From assembly GCA_905182985.1 (NCBI GenBank), contig CAJJDN010000057.1:324106-388105 (forward strand): DNA of 64,000 nt. Direction: 5' to 3'. This DNA comes from Paramecium sonneborni. Its lineage: Eukaryota; Ciliophora; Oligohymenophorea; Peniculida; Parameciidae. The first letter of the stretch is position 1. Every line of letters begins with the position of its first letter. The position numbers were made by a program, and so were the translations under genes. The notes below the pieces were generated by a model. That model was not told the origin of the DNA. It ran no database searches and saw only the letters and a list, made by a program, of their open reading frames with translations. This document shows positions 24,457 to 37,197 of the stretch, one piece after another.

Positions 24457-24914
24457 TGTTTGGAAGTATTCTACTTATGATTCTGATTTGAGACTTTGAC
24501 ACTTTAATTCTAATTTTTTTAGAATTTCATTATTTTTTTTGACTTGTATTTCTTGTGAGTGAATTTCATTGAGACACTAATTTTTATTTAGAGAGGAAGC
24601 CAAGAATGAAGTTTATCGAAGCAGTGTCTCTTTGTAAGTAATTAGCTTCGATAACATATTCTTCACACTTAGTATTTAAACAAACTTAACCATTATTATA
24701 TGATTGTAATTCAATTAATTTTAAAAAATAAATATATGAGATTGCTTGAATGTAAATTTTCCCCTTTAAATATATTAATAATTCATAATTAATTGTTCAT
24801 ATCATTGTTAAAATGATGTATTTATTAATTATTTCTGATAAATGAAAAAAATATAAATTATTCTATAAATAAGAATTACTTATTAGATGACAAAATAATT
24901 ATTTTTCTAAATTA
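24457..24914. other. intergenic between divergent genes, with a perfect H-type pseudoknot arrangement
   Basis: Two exact complementary pairs interleave. GAGACACT (24571-24578) pairs with AGTGTCTC (24623-24630). TTATCGAAGC (24613-24622) pairs with GCTTCGATAA (24645-24654). The 5' arm of the second lies in the loop of the first and directly abuts its 3' arm, so the stems could stack coaxially. This could be a structured RNA or a regulatory element. A competing reading is a 47-codon ORF, MKFIEAVSLCK..., at 24606-24749 that overlaps the same bases. Confidence 0.35.
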
Positions 24915-26493
24915 ATGTTTTGCATATGTGGTCCAAGAGAAACTGGCAATAATGAAAAGAGTCAATAAAGTGTGAACTAATAAATAGCAACTAGCCTTTA
25001 AGCAAATATGAGGAGGAAATCAATGAAGCCATGTATAAATTAGGATTAATATGTAAATATAGAAGATAGTATAAATTAATGTAATTTATTGTTAAGAAGT
25101 AGATTTCAGATAAAAAAGTGATTAATAAATGGATTTTAAGGAATATACAGATTTTATCAATGATTATTTTCAGGGAAATAACTAACAGTCATAAAACTAA
25201 TTGGAAAATAATACTGAACTATCAGCGATTAAATTTGAAGTAAGCATAAGTGTAATTTAGGAAACAAAGACAAATACTGATCGAATGAGATTATTACATC
25301 TTGGAGATGGGTTGTTAGCTAGAATAATTAGCATCAATTAAACTAATACGTCATCATACAAAGATTCATTTTCACCATTTATAATTAAAGTTTTGTAAGA
25401 AACAAAGAGATTTTATGATGTAAAACAATTATATAAATCTTAGATTAATCCTATTTATGAAGTCTAATTTGTAAAGCAATTAATACCACATTTTATAACA
25501 GAACAAACTTACTAAAGAGTAAAGAATGATAAATTACTAATTGCTCATGATCCAACAGGGAGTTTCTTAATTAAGCACGCACTTTCAAGTTAAGAAGTCT
25601 ATTACATATAAGAATCAAAAACGTATCGAAATATATTAAATAATGCTTTAAATATTTTAAAATTAAAAGATAAAGTAAATTACATATTTAAATCAGATAT
25701 CACTGAAAAATTAGATACAGTTTTACTAAGTAATTCTGTTAATAATTTTTAGATTTATTTCACATTTAAGATACACCTATATCTTTTGTTATTCAAGAAT
25801 ACTTAACTTTAGCTCATGATATGATAATCATATTATCTCCGAAAATTGATTATCATGAAATGGTATCTTAATTGCGTTAAGGAATTAAATAAAGGTATAA
25901 AATTCACTTAAACTTTAAGCTTTCAATCTAGATTATATTGTAGTATTGAACTATAAAATGTTTATAATGGAACTCAACTACTGGCTAGAATAGTTTATTA
26001 TGGAGAAATATCATAAATTACTTAAAATCAATAACTAAGTTACTTGTATGAATGTATATCAAAAAATATGAAAAAGACTTATAAATATAAAAAATTTATA
26101 AAAGATCTAAAAAATTAAGTTGGAATAATGAAATTAGTAGATTTATTTGCTCTTTATGGTTTACTTAACAATTAATCTGAAGAATATTTTACTCGATTTT
26201 ATATATAAATGAAATCAATTTACTTTTAGAACTTCAAATCTTCTATTTATAAATTTTAGAAAGATTAAAGTAATAAATCAGAGACAGAATCAGAAAATGA
26301 AGATCCTGTACCTTTAGTGTAATATGGAAGTTCTATTATGTTTTAAGAAATCAAACCATATAGTAAGAGTTTTTCCACTAATGATAATAAATCTGAGTAT
26401 GTCCATTTTTATTCTTAAAATAACTAAAATAATAATAATAAGTATACAGAAGAATAAAAAGTAGAATTATTGGAATCTAGCATCTACAAATGA
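24915..26493 (+). CDS. unknown 502-aa protein with two related halves
   Basis: Three introns (22, 23, 25 nt) give exactly 503 codons. The N terminus MFCICGPRETGNNEKSQQ is Cys-containing. Two stretches echo each other: MRLLHLGDGLLARIISINQT near residue 110 and NVYNGTQLLARIVYYGEIS near 315, suggesting an internal duplication of one domain. Each is followed by a helical part (TYRNILNNALNILKLKDK; MKLVDLFALYGLLNNQSEEY). The C terminus is acidic and Asn-rich. I cannot assign a family. Confidence 0.65.
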
Positions 26494-26565
26494 TTATATC
26501 TTTTTGTATATATTTAAATTCTTTTTCAGAAATGAGAAATTCGTAATAATAATATAAACAAAATC

Positions 26566-27330
26566 ATGGATTAAGCTGGTTTAAGAGCAGTGATACTAGG
26601 TGCATCAGGAGCTGTCGGAAGGGTAAAATATTATATAATTCTTTAGGATTTAGTTACTGAATTAACCAATTCTCCAAAATGGACTGAAGTAGCAGTAATA
26701 GTTCGTAGGAAATTAGAACAATGGGATACACTTCCTAGTAATTATATGAAAATAAAAAAAAGATAAGAATAAACTTAGAATAATTCAAGTTGACAACTTA
26801 GACTCTCTTGAAAAAACTGATGAATGGAAAAGATTTGCTAATTTTAATACTTTTTTTTGTGTTCTTGGATCAAGAGTAAAAGAAGGAGATGCTCAATTTA
26901 CTAAAGTAGATCTTACTTATCCAATATATGGTGGTAATATAGCTAAGGCTAATGGTAATCATATTTAATTTTAAGATTTATAGCGATTCCTCATTATTCT
27001 TTATTAACTTCAATAGGAGCAGATAAAGGATCTATGTTTCTATATACTAGAGTTAAAGGACTTGTTGAAGAAGCTTTAACAAAACAATAAATTCCGTATC
27101 TTACAATCCACAGAGCAGGAGCTATCTTGAATAGAGTTAATGATGAAAGAATTGGAGAAACTATTCTTAAATATATACCATTTCTTGACAAAATTGAATG
27201 CAAGGATTTAGCTAAGGCTCTTAGAGTAGATGCTGAAAAAGCTTATTAGGATTTATAAAATCCAAATTAATTAGATTTTACTGTTAGAATAAACACAAAT
27301 AAGATGCTTTTAGACTTTTCAAAATAATGA
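26566..27330 (+). CDS. NAD(P)-binding oxidoreductase, HTATIP2-like atypical SDR
   Basis: A 236-aa Rossmann-fold protein. LRAVILGASGAVGR carries the GxxGxxG nucleotide-binding motif and is split by a 24-nt intron right after Arg. A second 29-nt intron follows NIAKAN. Further family features: NTFFCVLGSRVKEGDAQFTK, IPHYSLLTSIGADKGSMFLY and TRVKGLVEEAL (YxxxK-like position), IPYLTIHRAGAIL. These match the HTATIP2/TIP30 atypical SDR group. The A-run at 26754-26761 appears one base too long; with that removed the gene is 237 whole codons. Substrate unknown. Confidence 0.85.
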
Positions 27331-27391
27331 ATTTGTATATATTGTAATGAAATTAAAAATATAATGATCTTTTTTCAATTTAAGTATACTA

Positions 27392-29476
27392 TCATTTTTT
27401 AAGGGAAAATAGTTTGCCAATAAAACCTGTATTACTATTAAAGTAATACATTCCTGCCATAAGTAATAATAAGATAAACATCTAAGATAAAATGAATTTA
27501 TACTTGCATCCAGAATTCAGATGAAAAGAGCGTTTTCTTTAAGAAAGAGGATTGCTATTATGATTTAACAGGTTGAGGATTTTATTTTAGATATTCTTCT
27601 CTTTGTTTTTCTTCTTGTTCTCTTTTCTTTTTGAAATAATCATTCATAGCATATTCAAAAACCTTATTTATATTGGTTAATACTTCAAAGTTGAATTTGC
27701 CTTATCCAAAGAGTTCAGTGACTTATTCCCTGCATAATCGAATGAATCTTCTGATATATTTTTTATCAGCAAAATTAATTTAATATTTTTGAGTTAATTC
27801 TTTGAGTTATTCATCATTATCGTAGTCAATAAAATCTAAATTAATAAAGAATGACATAGTTTAGACTGTTTCTAATAATCTTTAAAGCTCTGATTTAGCT
27901 ATTTTAACTTAATCATATTTCTTTTATTCCTATAGAAAATTAATATAAAATGATACTGCATAGAATTCAATGATTCTGTAATACTTATTGACCATTTCTT
28001 TAACAATTTCATATTCTTAATGTTCCTATGTTAATTATGGCATGCAAAGTCGATATAAGAATTATTTATCTGTTTCACTTTATTATTGAATATTATCCTC
28101 TGAATCAACAATATCTGTTACACCTTCTTCATAAGGAACTTTGCCGTCTTCAATCATTTCTTATTCAATTTCATCAATTTCTTTGGCTCTCTAAAATACA
28201 GGATCAATTAAATCTATCACCCATTATTTCTTTTTTTTGACAGCCTCCATAACTTTATGAGCATGTTCAATATAAATTTATTTGGCATTTTCCAAACCCA
28301 TTAATTTAAGAATTCCTGGACCTTATTTGAAGATATTTTCAACATTAGATAAATTGATAGCTTTTTCAATATAATCTTTTGCTCTTATTAAATCTTTATA
28401 TGTTGACCATTTATCATAAAGTATAGCTTATGAATATCTGAATAGATATTAGGAATTCTCTTTTTAAATTAAACCGGCATCATCTAAGATCTTTCTAGCT
28501 AAATCAAAATGGGACATTTTCATGTAACATACAGACATGTTTAAGTAGAGACCATACATAATAGAATTGCACATTTCTTTATCTGCTTCATCCTTAATTG
28601 ATTTTTATTAAATTTAATACTTGAATATGTTCAACACCTCTATATTTAACATTTTCATCTGTATATATGGTCATTAATGATTTATATTGTTTTTTAAATT
28701 CTTTTTATTCTTTTCTATATTATTTCGCTGATTTCTTCATCTCTTCAAGTTCTTTCTTTTCTTTATCAGTTAAATTTGTTATGTCTTATGTTGTTTCTTC
28801 TTCTTCGCTATCTTATTCAGGTGGTTCAACAACTTCTAAATATCTGAAACATCCAAGAGCTCTCTCATAATAACGAATTGCCTCTTCATATTCTTATTTT
28901 TATAATAATTTATTGCCTTTGTTAATAAATATAAATTACCCTTTTCTCTAAACTTATCATAAACAAAAAATCTTTAAGCAACTTCACATTATCTTAACTT
29001 TTTCGTATTTTCATCATCATGAAATAAAGTGCTCTTCAAATATATAGGATATGAATCAAATATTTTTCTTCTGTCTTTGATTGGACCTATATAGACAATT
29101 GTTATGAACTCTTACCTTTTTTAACTTCTTTAGAATCAAAAGCAAGCATCCATAATCCTCTTGTATCTAGAAGATAATTGAGAGGACTGATGTAATAAGT
29201 GTCATATTATTCTTCAAGATGAGCAAGAGGCGGATTTCTTTTTTTTTCACTTGACATAAAAGGACATCCACCTTTAGGTTGTTTTTCCTTCTTTTCTTTT
29301 TTCTTCTCAGCACTTCCATCAGTTATTTTTATTTCAGGTTATTGCTACATCTATTAGAATGGACATTTTGATTTATCTGTATATTTTTCATGACCTTTTG
29401 GAGGTTTTATTGCATCAGAAAAAGGACAAGTACCAATTTCAATATCTTTTTTTTAAGAACCTTGATTACCTTACAT
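27392..29476 (-). CDS. 668-aa tail-anchored helical-repeat protein with three N-terminal CPF motifs
   Basis: Three introns (29, 28, 22 nt); the last precedes the tail. The first 75 residues contain three Cys-Pro-Phe motifs in similar settings: IGTCPFSDAI, KSKCPFQQ and GGCPFMSSEK. CP followed by a hydrophobic residue is the core of heme regulatory motifs. Next comes YYISPLNYLLDTRGLWMLAF, then helical repeats of TPR character (AINYYK...EYEEAIRYYERALGCFRYLE, YGLYLNMSVCYMKMSHFDLA). The C terminus holds one strong hydrophobic segment (MFILLLLLMAGMYYF) followed by a short basic tail, as in tail-anchored proteins. One base is missing in the T-run at 28897-28901. Family not recognised. Confidence 0.75.
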
Positions 29477-29541
29477 TCAATTCAAATATTTAATTATGTA
29501 TTTAAAAAGAGGGAGTTCTTGAATTAAATAAAAATATTTAT

Positions 29542-30977
29542 TCATTGATCCATGTCGATCATTTTTAAAACTGTCCTAACATGTTCATTATCATCATTAT
29601 TTTATTTTTCATCTACTACTGAATTTGATTTCTTTCTCATTAAATCTTTCAAATCTTTTAATTCATCTGAATCTAATTTATTATATATTTATTGATATTA
29701 CCTGTTCTTTCCTAAATTGAAATTAACGTAGTCTAGTAATTTTACCCTTTAATATTTTATTTTCCTTCATCTGAGTCCTGATCATATTAAAAACTATTCT
29801 ATAAGTTATGTCCCAACCAATGTTAATCACTACTACATAACTTTTAGTAACTGGCAATACTACTACCATTTCGTTAAGATGTTAATAAACTTTAATCTCT
29901 CACTTTAAATGTGTTTTAAACTATTCTGTTTCGTGGAACTATTTTAAAAACTCTAAATTATGATAATTAATCTATCTATCTATTATTATTATTTTATTAT
30001 GTACCTTTTTTCTTAATTATTATGATAAAATGAACAGTCAGTTTTAGAACAATTTTAATTAATACATTATTTTGTTCTAAATAACATTGGATGATATTCT
30101 AATTCCTTCCACCCATGGCATTTTCCACAATTAAAGCCATCCTAGCATCCATTATAGTATTCTAAAATGTATTCAGCTGTGTTCCAACTTGGACATGGAA
30201 TTGGATTATACTGATAAATTTAAGGTTTCCTTCTAAAGTCTTACCAATTGTGAGCATAAACACAAAGTGCCTTATCGTGTTATGTAAGATTGAATGGACA
30301 CCAAACTGTTTTATAATAGAACATAAAGAAATCATCATCATATTCTAGGTTATGGATTAATTCTATAACAATGTCTGTTTCAGAATGTGCGAAAGAGCAA
30401 AATTTTCCATAATCACACTAAGAAATATTATGAGGATAATAGGAACAGAATTTTGTCTTGTAATTATCAGCCCTATAAAGTTACTCTACTCTATTATGGG
30501 CTTTATTGCAATTATCTGCATATGGACATTGTTGATTATTTTCTATGTATGCACATAATTCAGCTGAGTATTAAACATTTATTCTATTTTAATAATAATT
30601 TATATACCTTTTTCGATCTTTATTATTATGATAAAATGGACAATGTTTATGGCTGTGATTTCCTGGAATTTTGCAGGGTTAGATTTTAAAAAAATTGAGA
30701 TCCAAATGTTCTACTTAATAACCTGATTAAATTGGTTATGAAAAATTCAAATTGTAATGAGTCACATCAGTTGTATCTACTATATTAACATTCAAATACC
30801 TGTATCACTTAATTTTGCATTTCTTTCTGATTTTTGAGTACTGTTCATGCTCAACATTCCTTTTGGGACTTGCGGCATTTGAAGCTATTGTGAACGACAA
30901 TTTCGGTTATTGCTTTACTTATCTCCATTATTGTATCTCTTTAAAGCTTTTCGTAATTAGTCTTATGGATTATGCAT
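29542..30977 (-). CDS. multi-CCCH zinc-finger protein
   Basis: A 445-aa protein with four introns (20, 24, 25, 29 nt; 446 whole codons). The upstream ATG at 30977 was chosen because the frame is open from there and gives MHNPQDQLRKALKRYNNGDK. Several C-x8-9-C-x5-C-x3-H fingers are visible: CAYIENNQQCPYADNCNKAH, CSYYPHNISQCDYGKFCSFA followed by H, CPFNLTQHDKALCVYAH, and CINQNCSKTDCSFYH. The spacing and the HCPFYH start recall the Unkempt and plant tandem-CCCH groups, which bind RNA. The C terminus is acidic and disordered. RNA binding is inferred from family knowledge. Confidence 0.85.
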
Positions 30978-31373
30978 TATTTATTTATTAATTTTTTAAT
31001 GACGAATTCTAATATTTATATTAAATTAATGAAACGAAACATTTTTCAACGATGATTCAATAAAATTATTTTAGATTAGTATTACTCAGATTCTCATAGT
31101 ATTTATTAACTATTTTGACTAATTTTTGAATATTTTTTATATTTAGATCAGAAGAATTAATTTAGAGTATTAATTTTAATCTGATAAGTACTTGTTCAAA
31201 TTAAGTTTATAAAGAGGTGGTTATATAAAGGATGAGGATTCTTATGGAATAATAATAATGAAATTAATGGGAAAGAATTTAAATTGATTAAAAATGTCTC
31301 ACATGAATATTTATATAGCAGTTAAGAATTGAGTATATAATTTCATTAATTTCAAATTCAAATTTAATAAAAG
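30978..31373. other. intergenic between divergent genes
   Basis: About 400 bp between the starts of the CCCH and guanylate-binding protein genes. AT-rich, no sustained coding frame, no RNA gene seen. Confidence 0.6.
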
Positions 31374-34300
31374 ATGAAGAAATGCTTAAGAGAAGAGGCA
31401 ATGCCTTTAATTTTTTACTAATAGGAAACATAAAGTAAAATATAGTATACTACAAAAAGCTTACCAAGTAAATCCTGAAGCGATAGAGATTATAAAAAGC
31501 ATTCCAGCTCCGATTGGGATAGTAGGTGTAGCTGGAATGTATAGAACAGGAAAATCATATCTGTTGAATAGAATGTTACTAAACAGATCAGATGGATTTG
31601 GAGTAGGTCCAACTGTATTACCATGTACAAAAGGGTTATGGATGTGGGGTAAACCATTACTTGGATAAACAAGTGATGGAGAAAGCTGTTCAATATTAGT
31701 TGTTGATAGTGAAGGACTTGGTGCTCCTGATGAAGATTCTACACATGATATCAGAATATTTTCATTAACCATTCTTTTAACTTCTTGCTTTATTTATAAT
31801 TCTGTTGGTAGCATTGATGAGAATGCTCTTCAAAATTTAAGTTTAGTGGTCAATCTTACTAAGAATATTCAACTCAAAAGGTATAAATATTGTTCTATAA
31901 ATTTAGTGGCTAATCAACTGCAGATCTAGAAGATTTATCATAATACTTTCCATAATTCTATTGGGTTGTAAGAGATTTTACACTCTAATTAGTTGATAGA
32001 AATAATGAATAAATTACATCTAAAGATTATTTAGAAAATGCATTAACTATATAAAAAGGAACATCTGATGGAATTGATTAAAAAAATAAAATTAGAAAAT
32101 TACTTAGTACTTTTTTTAAAGATAGAGATTGTATTACTCTAGTAAGACCTTTAACTAAAGAAAGTAGTCTCTAAAATTTAGAAAATTTAGATTTTGATAA
32201 GTTGAGACCTGAATTTTTTGAATAGGTTATAAATTTAAGAAAAAAGATATTAAATAGGATTAGACCTAAGACTATGAATGGTAAAACTCTTTCAGGTTAA
32301 ATGTATTGTGATCTTATTAAATCTTATGTAACAGCTATTAATAATGGAGCAGTTCCAGCTATTGAATCAGCATGGACTTATATTTGTAAAAATGAATGTC
32401 AAAAAGCAGTTGCAGAAGCATTTGAAACTTATGAATAGATCTTAAAAGAAAATCTTCATAATAGATTTCCTATTTCAAATGAGGATTTAAAAGCTTTTAA
32501 TAGAAGTTTGAAAGAATAAGCATTTGCTTTGTTTAAAAAAAAATGTGTAGGAGAATATGATGAATTTAAAAATGAATTATCAAAGCGTATTAGAAATAGA
32601 TTTGCTGCAGTTAAATAGGAAAATGATAGAGAAGGTTCAAGAATGTGTTCATAATTTATTTAATAAGAATTTTAACCAATTGATAGAAAATTAAAATTAG
32701 GAGAATATAGATCATTTGGTGAGTATGAAAAAGATATTAAAATGTTTTATAATTTCTTTATTGAGAATGGACCAAGAGTTGGAACTAGAAATCAAATAAT
32801 CTTAGAGTTTCTTTAAAGAGCTTTAATTGAAGGATCTAATTTATTTATTAGATAATATTCTTAAGAAACAGAAATGATGAAAAACGTTGCTTAAGAAACT
32901 TAAAAAAAACTAGAATCTGAATTAAAAGAAGCTAGATAAGATGGTTTAAAAGATAAAAATAATCTTTTAATGAAATTAGCTTAAATGGAGAGTGAAAAGA
33001 CTGATATTGAATTAAAAGAACAAGTAGCTAGAGATAATTTAGAAGAACTTAAAATTTAAAAAGATTAAGTAGAAAGAGATTTAAAACTTGAATTTGAAAA
33101 TGAAAAAAATGATTTAATGAGATAAATTTAAGAATTAAAAGGTTAAGTATTGAAAGCTGAAGAATTTAATAAAGATTTAGAAAGAACAACATTATTTGGT
33201 AATTCTGAGTTTGAAAAAGAAAGAGCATTATTAGAATAAAAAATTACTTTTTTTGATAAATTAGTTAATGAAATGAATGCTAAAGAGATAGAATATTAAA
33301 ATGAAATTAAAAATTTAAGAAGAGAATATTCTTTATAATCGAAGGATTAGTAAAGTAAAGCTGATTAATCAGTTCGTTAATTATAATAGAAAATAAATGA
33401 TATGTAAGAGAAATTGAATGAAATGGAAAATGAATTAATAGAAAAAGAAACAAATTTTGAAAATGATTTTAAGAAATTTGAACATAAAGAAAGAAGTTTA
33501 GCAAAATAAAATTTAGAATTGAATGAATAAATATAAGGTTTGACAAGAGAATTAAGAGAGTATAGAAGAAATGAAGAATAAGTTTAATTAATGTTAAAGA
33601 ATGATGCTAATAATTAAGTAAATGAAATGATAGAGAAAGTTTAAAGTTTAGAAGATTTAATTAAAACTAAAGATGATTTATTAAAATAAACTAGGAGTTA
33701 GAGTGAAAAAGATAAGGCATTGATGTAATAAAAAATGGAATTTATGGAAGTTTAATTGGATGAGTATAAAAAGTAAATAGAAGAAAATAAGAAATCTCAT
33801 GAAGCAATTATGAAAGCATTTGAAAATTCAAGTAATGAGTCTACTTATAAGATTGATGCAGCAAAAATGAATGATTTAAGAGAATAACACAAGAGAGAAT
33901 TAAAGAATATAGAAAATGAATATGAAAATACAAAGAAAAGATTATAGTAATAAATTGATTAATTAAATGAAAAGAATAATGAATTAGAATTGAAGGTTAA
34001 ATTTGAAACTGGAGATTTAATAAAGGAATTAGAAAATTTAAAAGAATAATTATAAACTACAGAAGAATAAAGAAATAAATTATTAGAGTAAAATAAAATG
34101 TTAGATGGATAGAAATTATAAATTTTGAAAGAATAAGAACTAAGATATTAAAAGAAAATAAAATAACTTGAATAATCAATTGATGAAGCTGATTCCAAAA
34201 TTGCAAGAGAAGTTAATTTAGCTTAAGCAAAAGCAGAAGAATCTTTAACTTAACTTAAAAATTTCTATGAAATTGAAAGAGAAAGACTTGAAAGAAGAAT

Positions 34301-36361
34301 TTGTGAAGAAAAAGAAAAGAGTGAAAAAAAGTTCTAAGCCACTTAAGAAGAATTTTATCATAAACTAAGAGAGACTGAATAAAATTATGAAGAAGAAATT
34401 GAAAATTTAAAAGATGATTTAAGAGATTAAGTTTAATAATATACAAACACAATTTAGTAGTATGATCATGAAATTGCTTTGAAATAATAAACTATAGAAA
34501 TATTTGAAAAGCATATCAAAGAAACTAAGGAATAATTAATTTCACTTTAAAATAATAATAATGCTACATTAGAATAATAAATGAATTCATTTACTACTGA
34601 AAGAAAGAGTTTGATATAAAAGATTGATGTTTTATCTAGTTAATTGAATAATTTGTAGAAAGAACATATGGCATTATAATAAAAAAAAGATTTATTAGAA
34701 AATGAAAAAACAAGAAAAGAATAATAATTTGAATAATCAAGAAAAGAATGGTAAGAAGAAAAGAGAGAATAAGTTGAAAGATTAGAAGAAACTAAATTAA
34801 GACTTTAAAAAATGAATGATGAATTTTTAGAAAAGAAAATTGAATATGGAAGAGAAACTGCATTAATATAATAATAAAATGAATTCTTATAAAAGAAAAT
34901 TGAAGATCTTTAAAGATAAATTGATACACAATAATCTAGATTTGATGAAAAGATTAAATAATAAAAGAATGAATATTCTGTTGAATTGGAATAAAAATTA
35001 GAAAGAGCATAAGAGGAGAAAACTGCTATAGAAACAAAATATGAAAAGATTAAGAAATAATTAAAAGAAGCTGAGTATTAATACAACAAATAAGCATCTA
35101 CTTTGGAAAGAGAAAAAGCAATTTTGACTGAAAAATTGGGACATCTTGAAACAAGAAGAAGTGAATTAGAATCAAAATTAAAAGATGAAACTGCAACTAT
35201 AGCATAATAATAAGCATCAATGAGAGAATAAATAGCTTAGGAGAAAAAATAGTTGATATAAGAATTAGAAAAATATAAATAATTGAATTTGTAATTAGAA
35301 TAAGATAAAAGTGAAATTTATACTAGTTATGAAAGAGACAAAGCTTTATGGGAAGGAAAATTCTAATTTTTGGAGTAATAAAAAGAATAGGCTAAATAAG
35401 ATTTAGTAGATGCTTTAAAGAAATTTGAAATGACATTAATGCATTTATAAAGAGCTAGATCTAATGAAAAGGATGAATAAGAAAATAATTTAAATGAATT
35501 ATTATTAAGTGTTGAAAGAAAATATCAAGCTTAAATTGAAGAAGCAAATTAAACACATTAAAGGATAGTTTAAGATTATGAAGATAAAATTAGAAGATTA
35601 TAGAAAGAAGTAAAAACTCATAAAGATAAAATATTGATTGATTAACATGGAAAAATAGGAAACTAATTATTATCAGAAAAAAAGTTTGCAGAGATGCTTG
35701 ATAATGAGAAAAGATTACAATAAGAAATTGAAAATATTAAATAAGATAGAGATTAAAAGATCTTAGATTATTAGAGAATGTTAGAATAAGAAAGAGAAAA
35801 TTTAAAGGCAAAAATAACAGAATTAGAAACAAAATATAAAGAAGTTGAGAGTAAGAGATCAACATTAATTTTTGAATTTGAAAAAGAAAGAGCTAAATGG
35901 AATTTAGATAGAGATCATTTAAATAATCTTAAAAATGAATTAACAGATTAGTTAGATAGATTAAGAAAGAAAGAAGAATTGTTATTAAGGGATAATGAAA
36001 AATTAAAAAATGAATAAAGAGCAACCAGACGAAGTGTAGCTGCTCATAATATGACTAGTAATAATATTATGACAGGTAATAAATATAGAAATCCAATCAA
36101 TAATGTTTCAAGTAATTTTTTAATAAATAATTTATAGCTATTGGTTTATAAAAATTAAGTCCAACACATTCAAATAATACCTCAACATCTTCTGCAAATA
36201 TTTCTGTGTTGAAGAAGACTAATTTAGCTGATATAACTAATTTTGAAAAAGTAGTTCCTCAAACTCAGTAATCATTTTAAAACAATAAATATTACTTTTA
36301 TGGTAATTAGCAAGGATAAAACGATGATTCTATGATTGGACAAAGCGATTATTAGAAATGA
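31374..36361 (+). CDS. guanylate-binding protein (GBP) with very long coiled-coil tail
   Basis: Three introns (25, 26, 26 nt) give exactly 1637 codons. Residues ~1-300 form a GBP-type large GTPase domain: MPLIFYQQETQTYQVNPEAI leads to the P-loop GMYRTGKSYLLN, the switch DSEGLGAPDED, and the GBP guanine-specificity motif VVRDFTLQL (RD motif). A helical middle domain follows (TLSGQMYCDLIKSYVTAINN, GAVPAIESAW). From about residue 500 to 1530 the protein is one continuous Glu/Lys/Gln-rich coiled coil, far longer than the ~300-aa helical part of animal GBPs. The C terminus is Ser/Asn-rich. Such GBP-like proteins act at membranes in other eukaryotes; the role here is unknown. Confidence 0.9.
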
Positions 36362-36695
36362 ATAATTAATAAATTATCTAAAGTTAAATTATAATCTTAT
36401 TTATGATATTGCTGATTATTCAAATCTAATTTTTTGAATAATTTGTTAAACTATGTATATAAATTTATTTTTAAGAATCTAGAAACTTCTAATTTTTAGA
36501 TAATTATTTAAAATTATCTAAGTTGATTTTAGAATAGCTAATTAAAAGATGCAATAACATATATATAGTTATTTATTCTAAAAGAATAAAATAAAAATTG
36601 TTTCAATAATTCAATATTTTTATATTTTCTATTAAACTTAGAAGCATTATATATAAAGGCAAAAGATTTAAACATTATTTATTTTATTTTAAAAA
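36362..36695. other. intergenic
   Basis: AT-rich spacer between the GBP stop and the E2 start. Nothing recognisable. Confidence 0.6.
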
Positions 36696-37197
36696 ATGCA
36701 AAATAGACTTAGCAAAGAGTTGTAAGATTTGACTACAGGAAATCCTCTTGTTGGAGTTTAAATATAACCTGATGAAAAAAATAGATTATTGTATATATTT
36801 AATATTTATTCATAGATGGATTGCTACCGTGTCTGGTCCTGAAGGCACAGCTTATTAAGGAGGAAAGTTTAAACTTGCTATTACATTTCCAGAGAATTAT
36901 CCATTCAAAGCTCCATTCTTTTAATTCTAAACTAAAATATTCCATCCTAATATAAATGAGAAAGGTGAATTTTGTGAAGATATGATTGAAACTAAGGTAT
37001 TTAAATTAATCAGCAATAATTAGGAATAATGGCAACCAACCAAAACAGTCAAATAAGTATTGGAAAAAATCTTAAATATCCTAGGATAAGTGAATACTGA
37101 TTAATCTCTTAATAATCAAGCAATGGAGATGTATAAAAAAGACAAAAATAAATTTGAAGAATATGTCAGAAATGAAACAAAGAAGTACGCTTCATGA
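36696..37197 (+). CDS. ubiquitin-conjugating enzyme E2
   Basis: A 149-aa UBC fold with two introns (25 and 27 nt). Diagnostic features in order: MQNRLSKELQDLTTGNP, YQGGKFKLAITFPENYPFKA, the HPN motif in FHPNINEKGEFC with the catalytic Cys eight residues after it, then EQWQPTKTVKQVLEKILNIL. The residues after the active Cys are EDMIETK rather than the usual LDIL, which separates it from the UBC4/5 and UBC13 groups. It would accept ubiquitin or a related modifier from E1 and pass it to substrates with an E3; two RING proteins lie within 11 kb but nothing ties them to it. Confidence 0.92.

Noticed and set aside
30387..30689. 100-codon standard-code ORF on the plus strand
   Set aside because: It lies antisense to the CCCH fingers on the minus strand, which have clear Cys/His spacing.
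31461..31772. 103-codon standard-code ORF on the minus strand
   Set aside because: It lies antisense to the GTPase domain of the guanylate-binding protein, including the P-loop.
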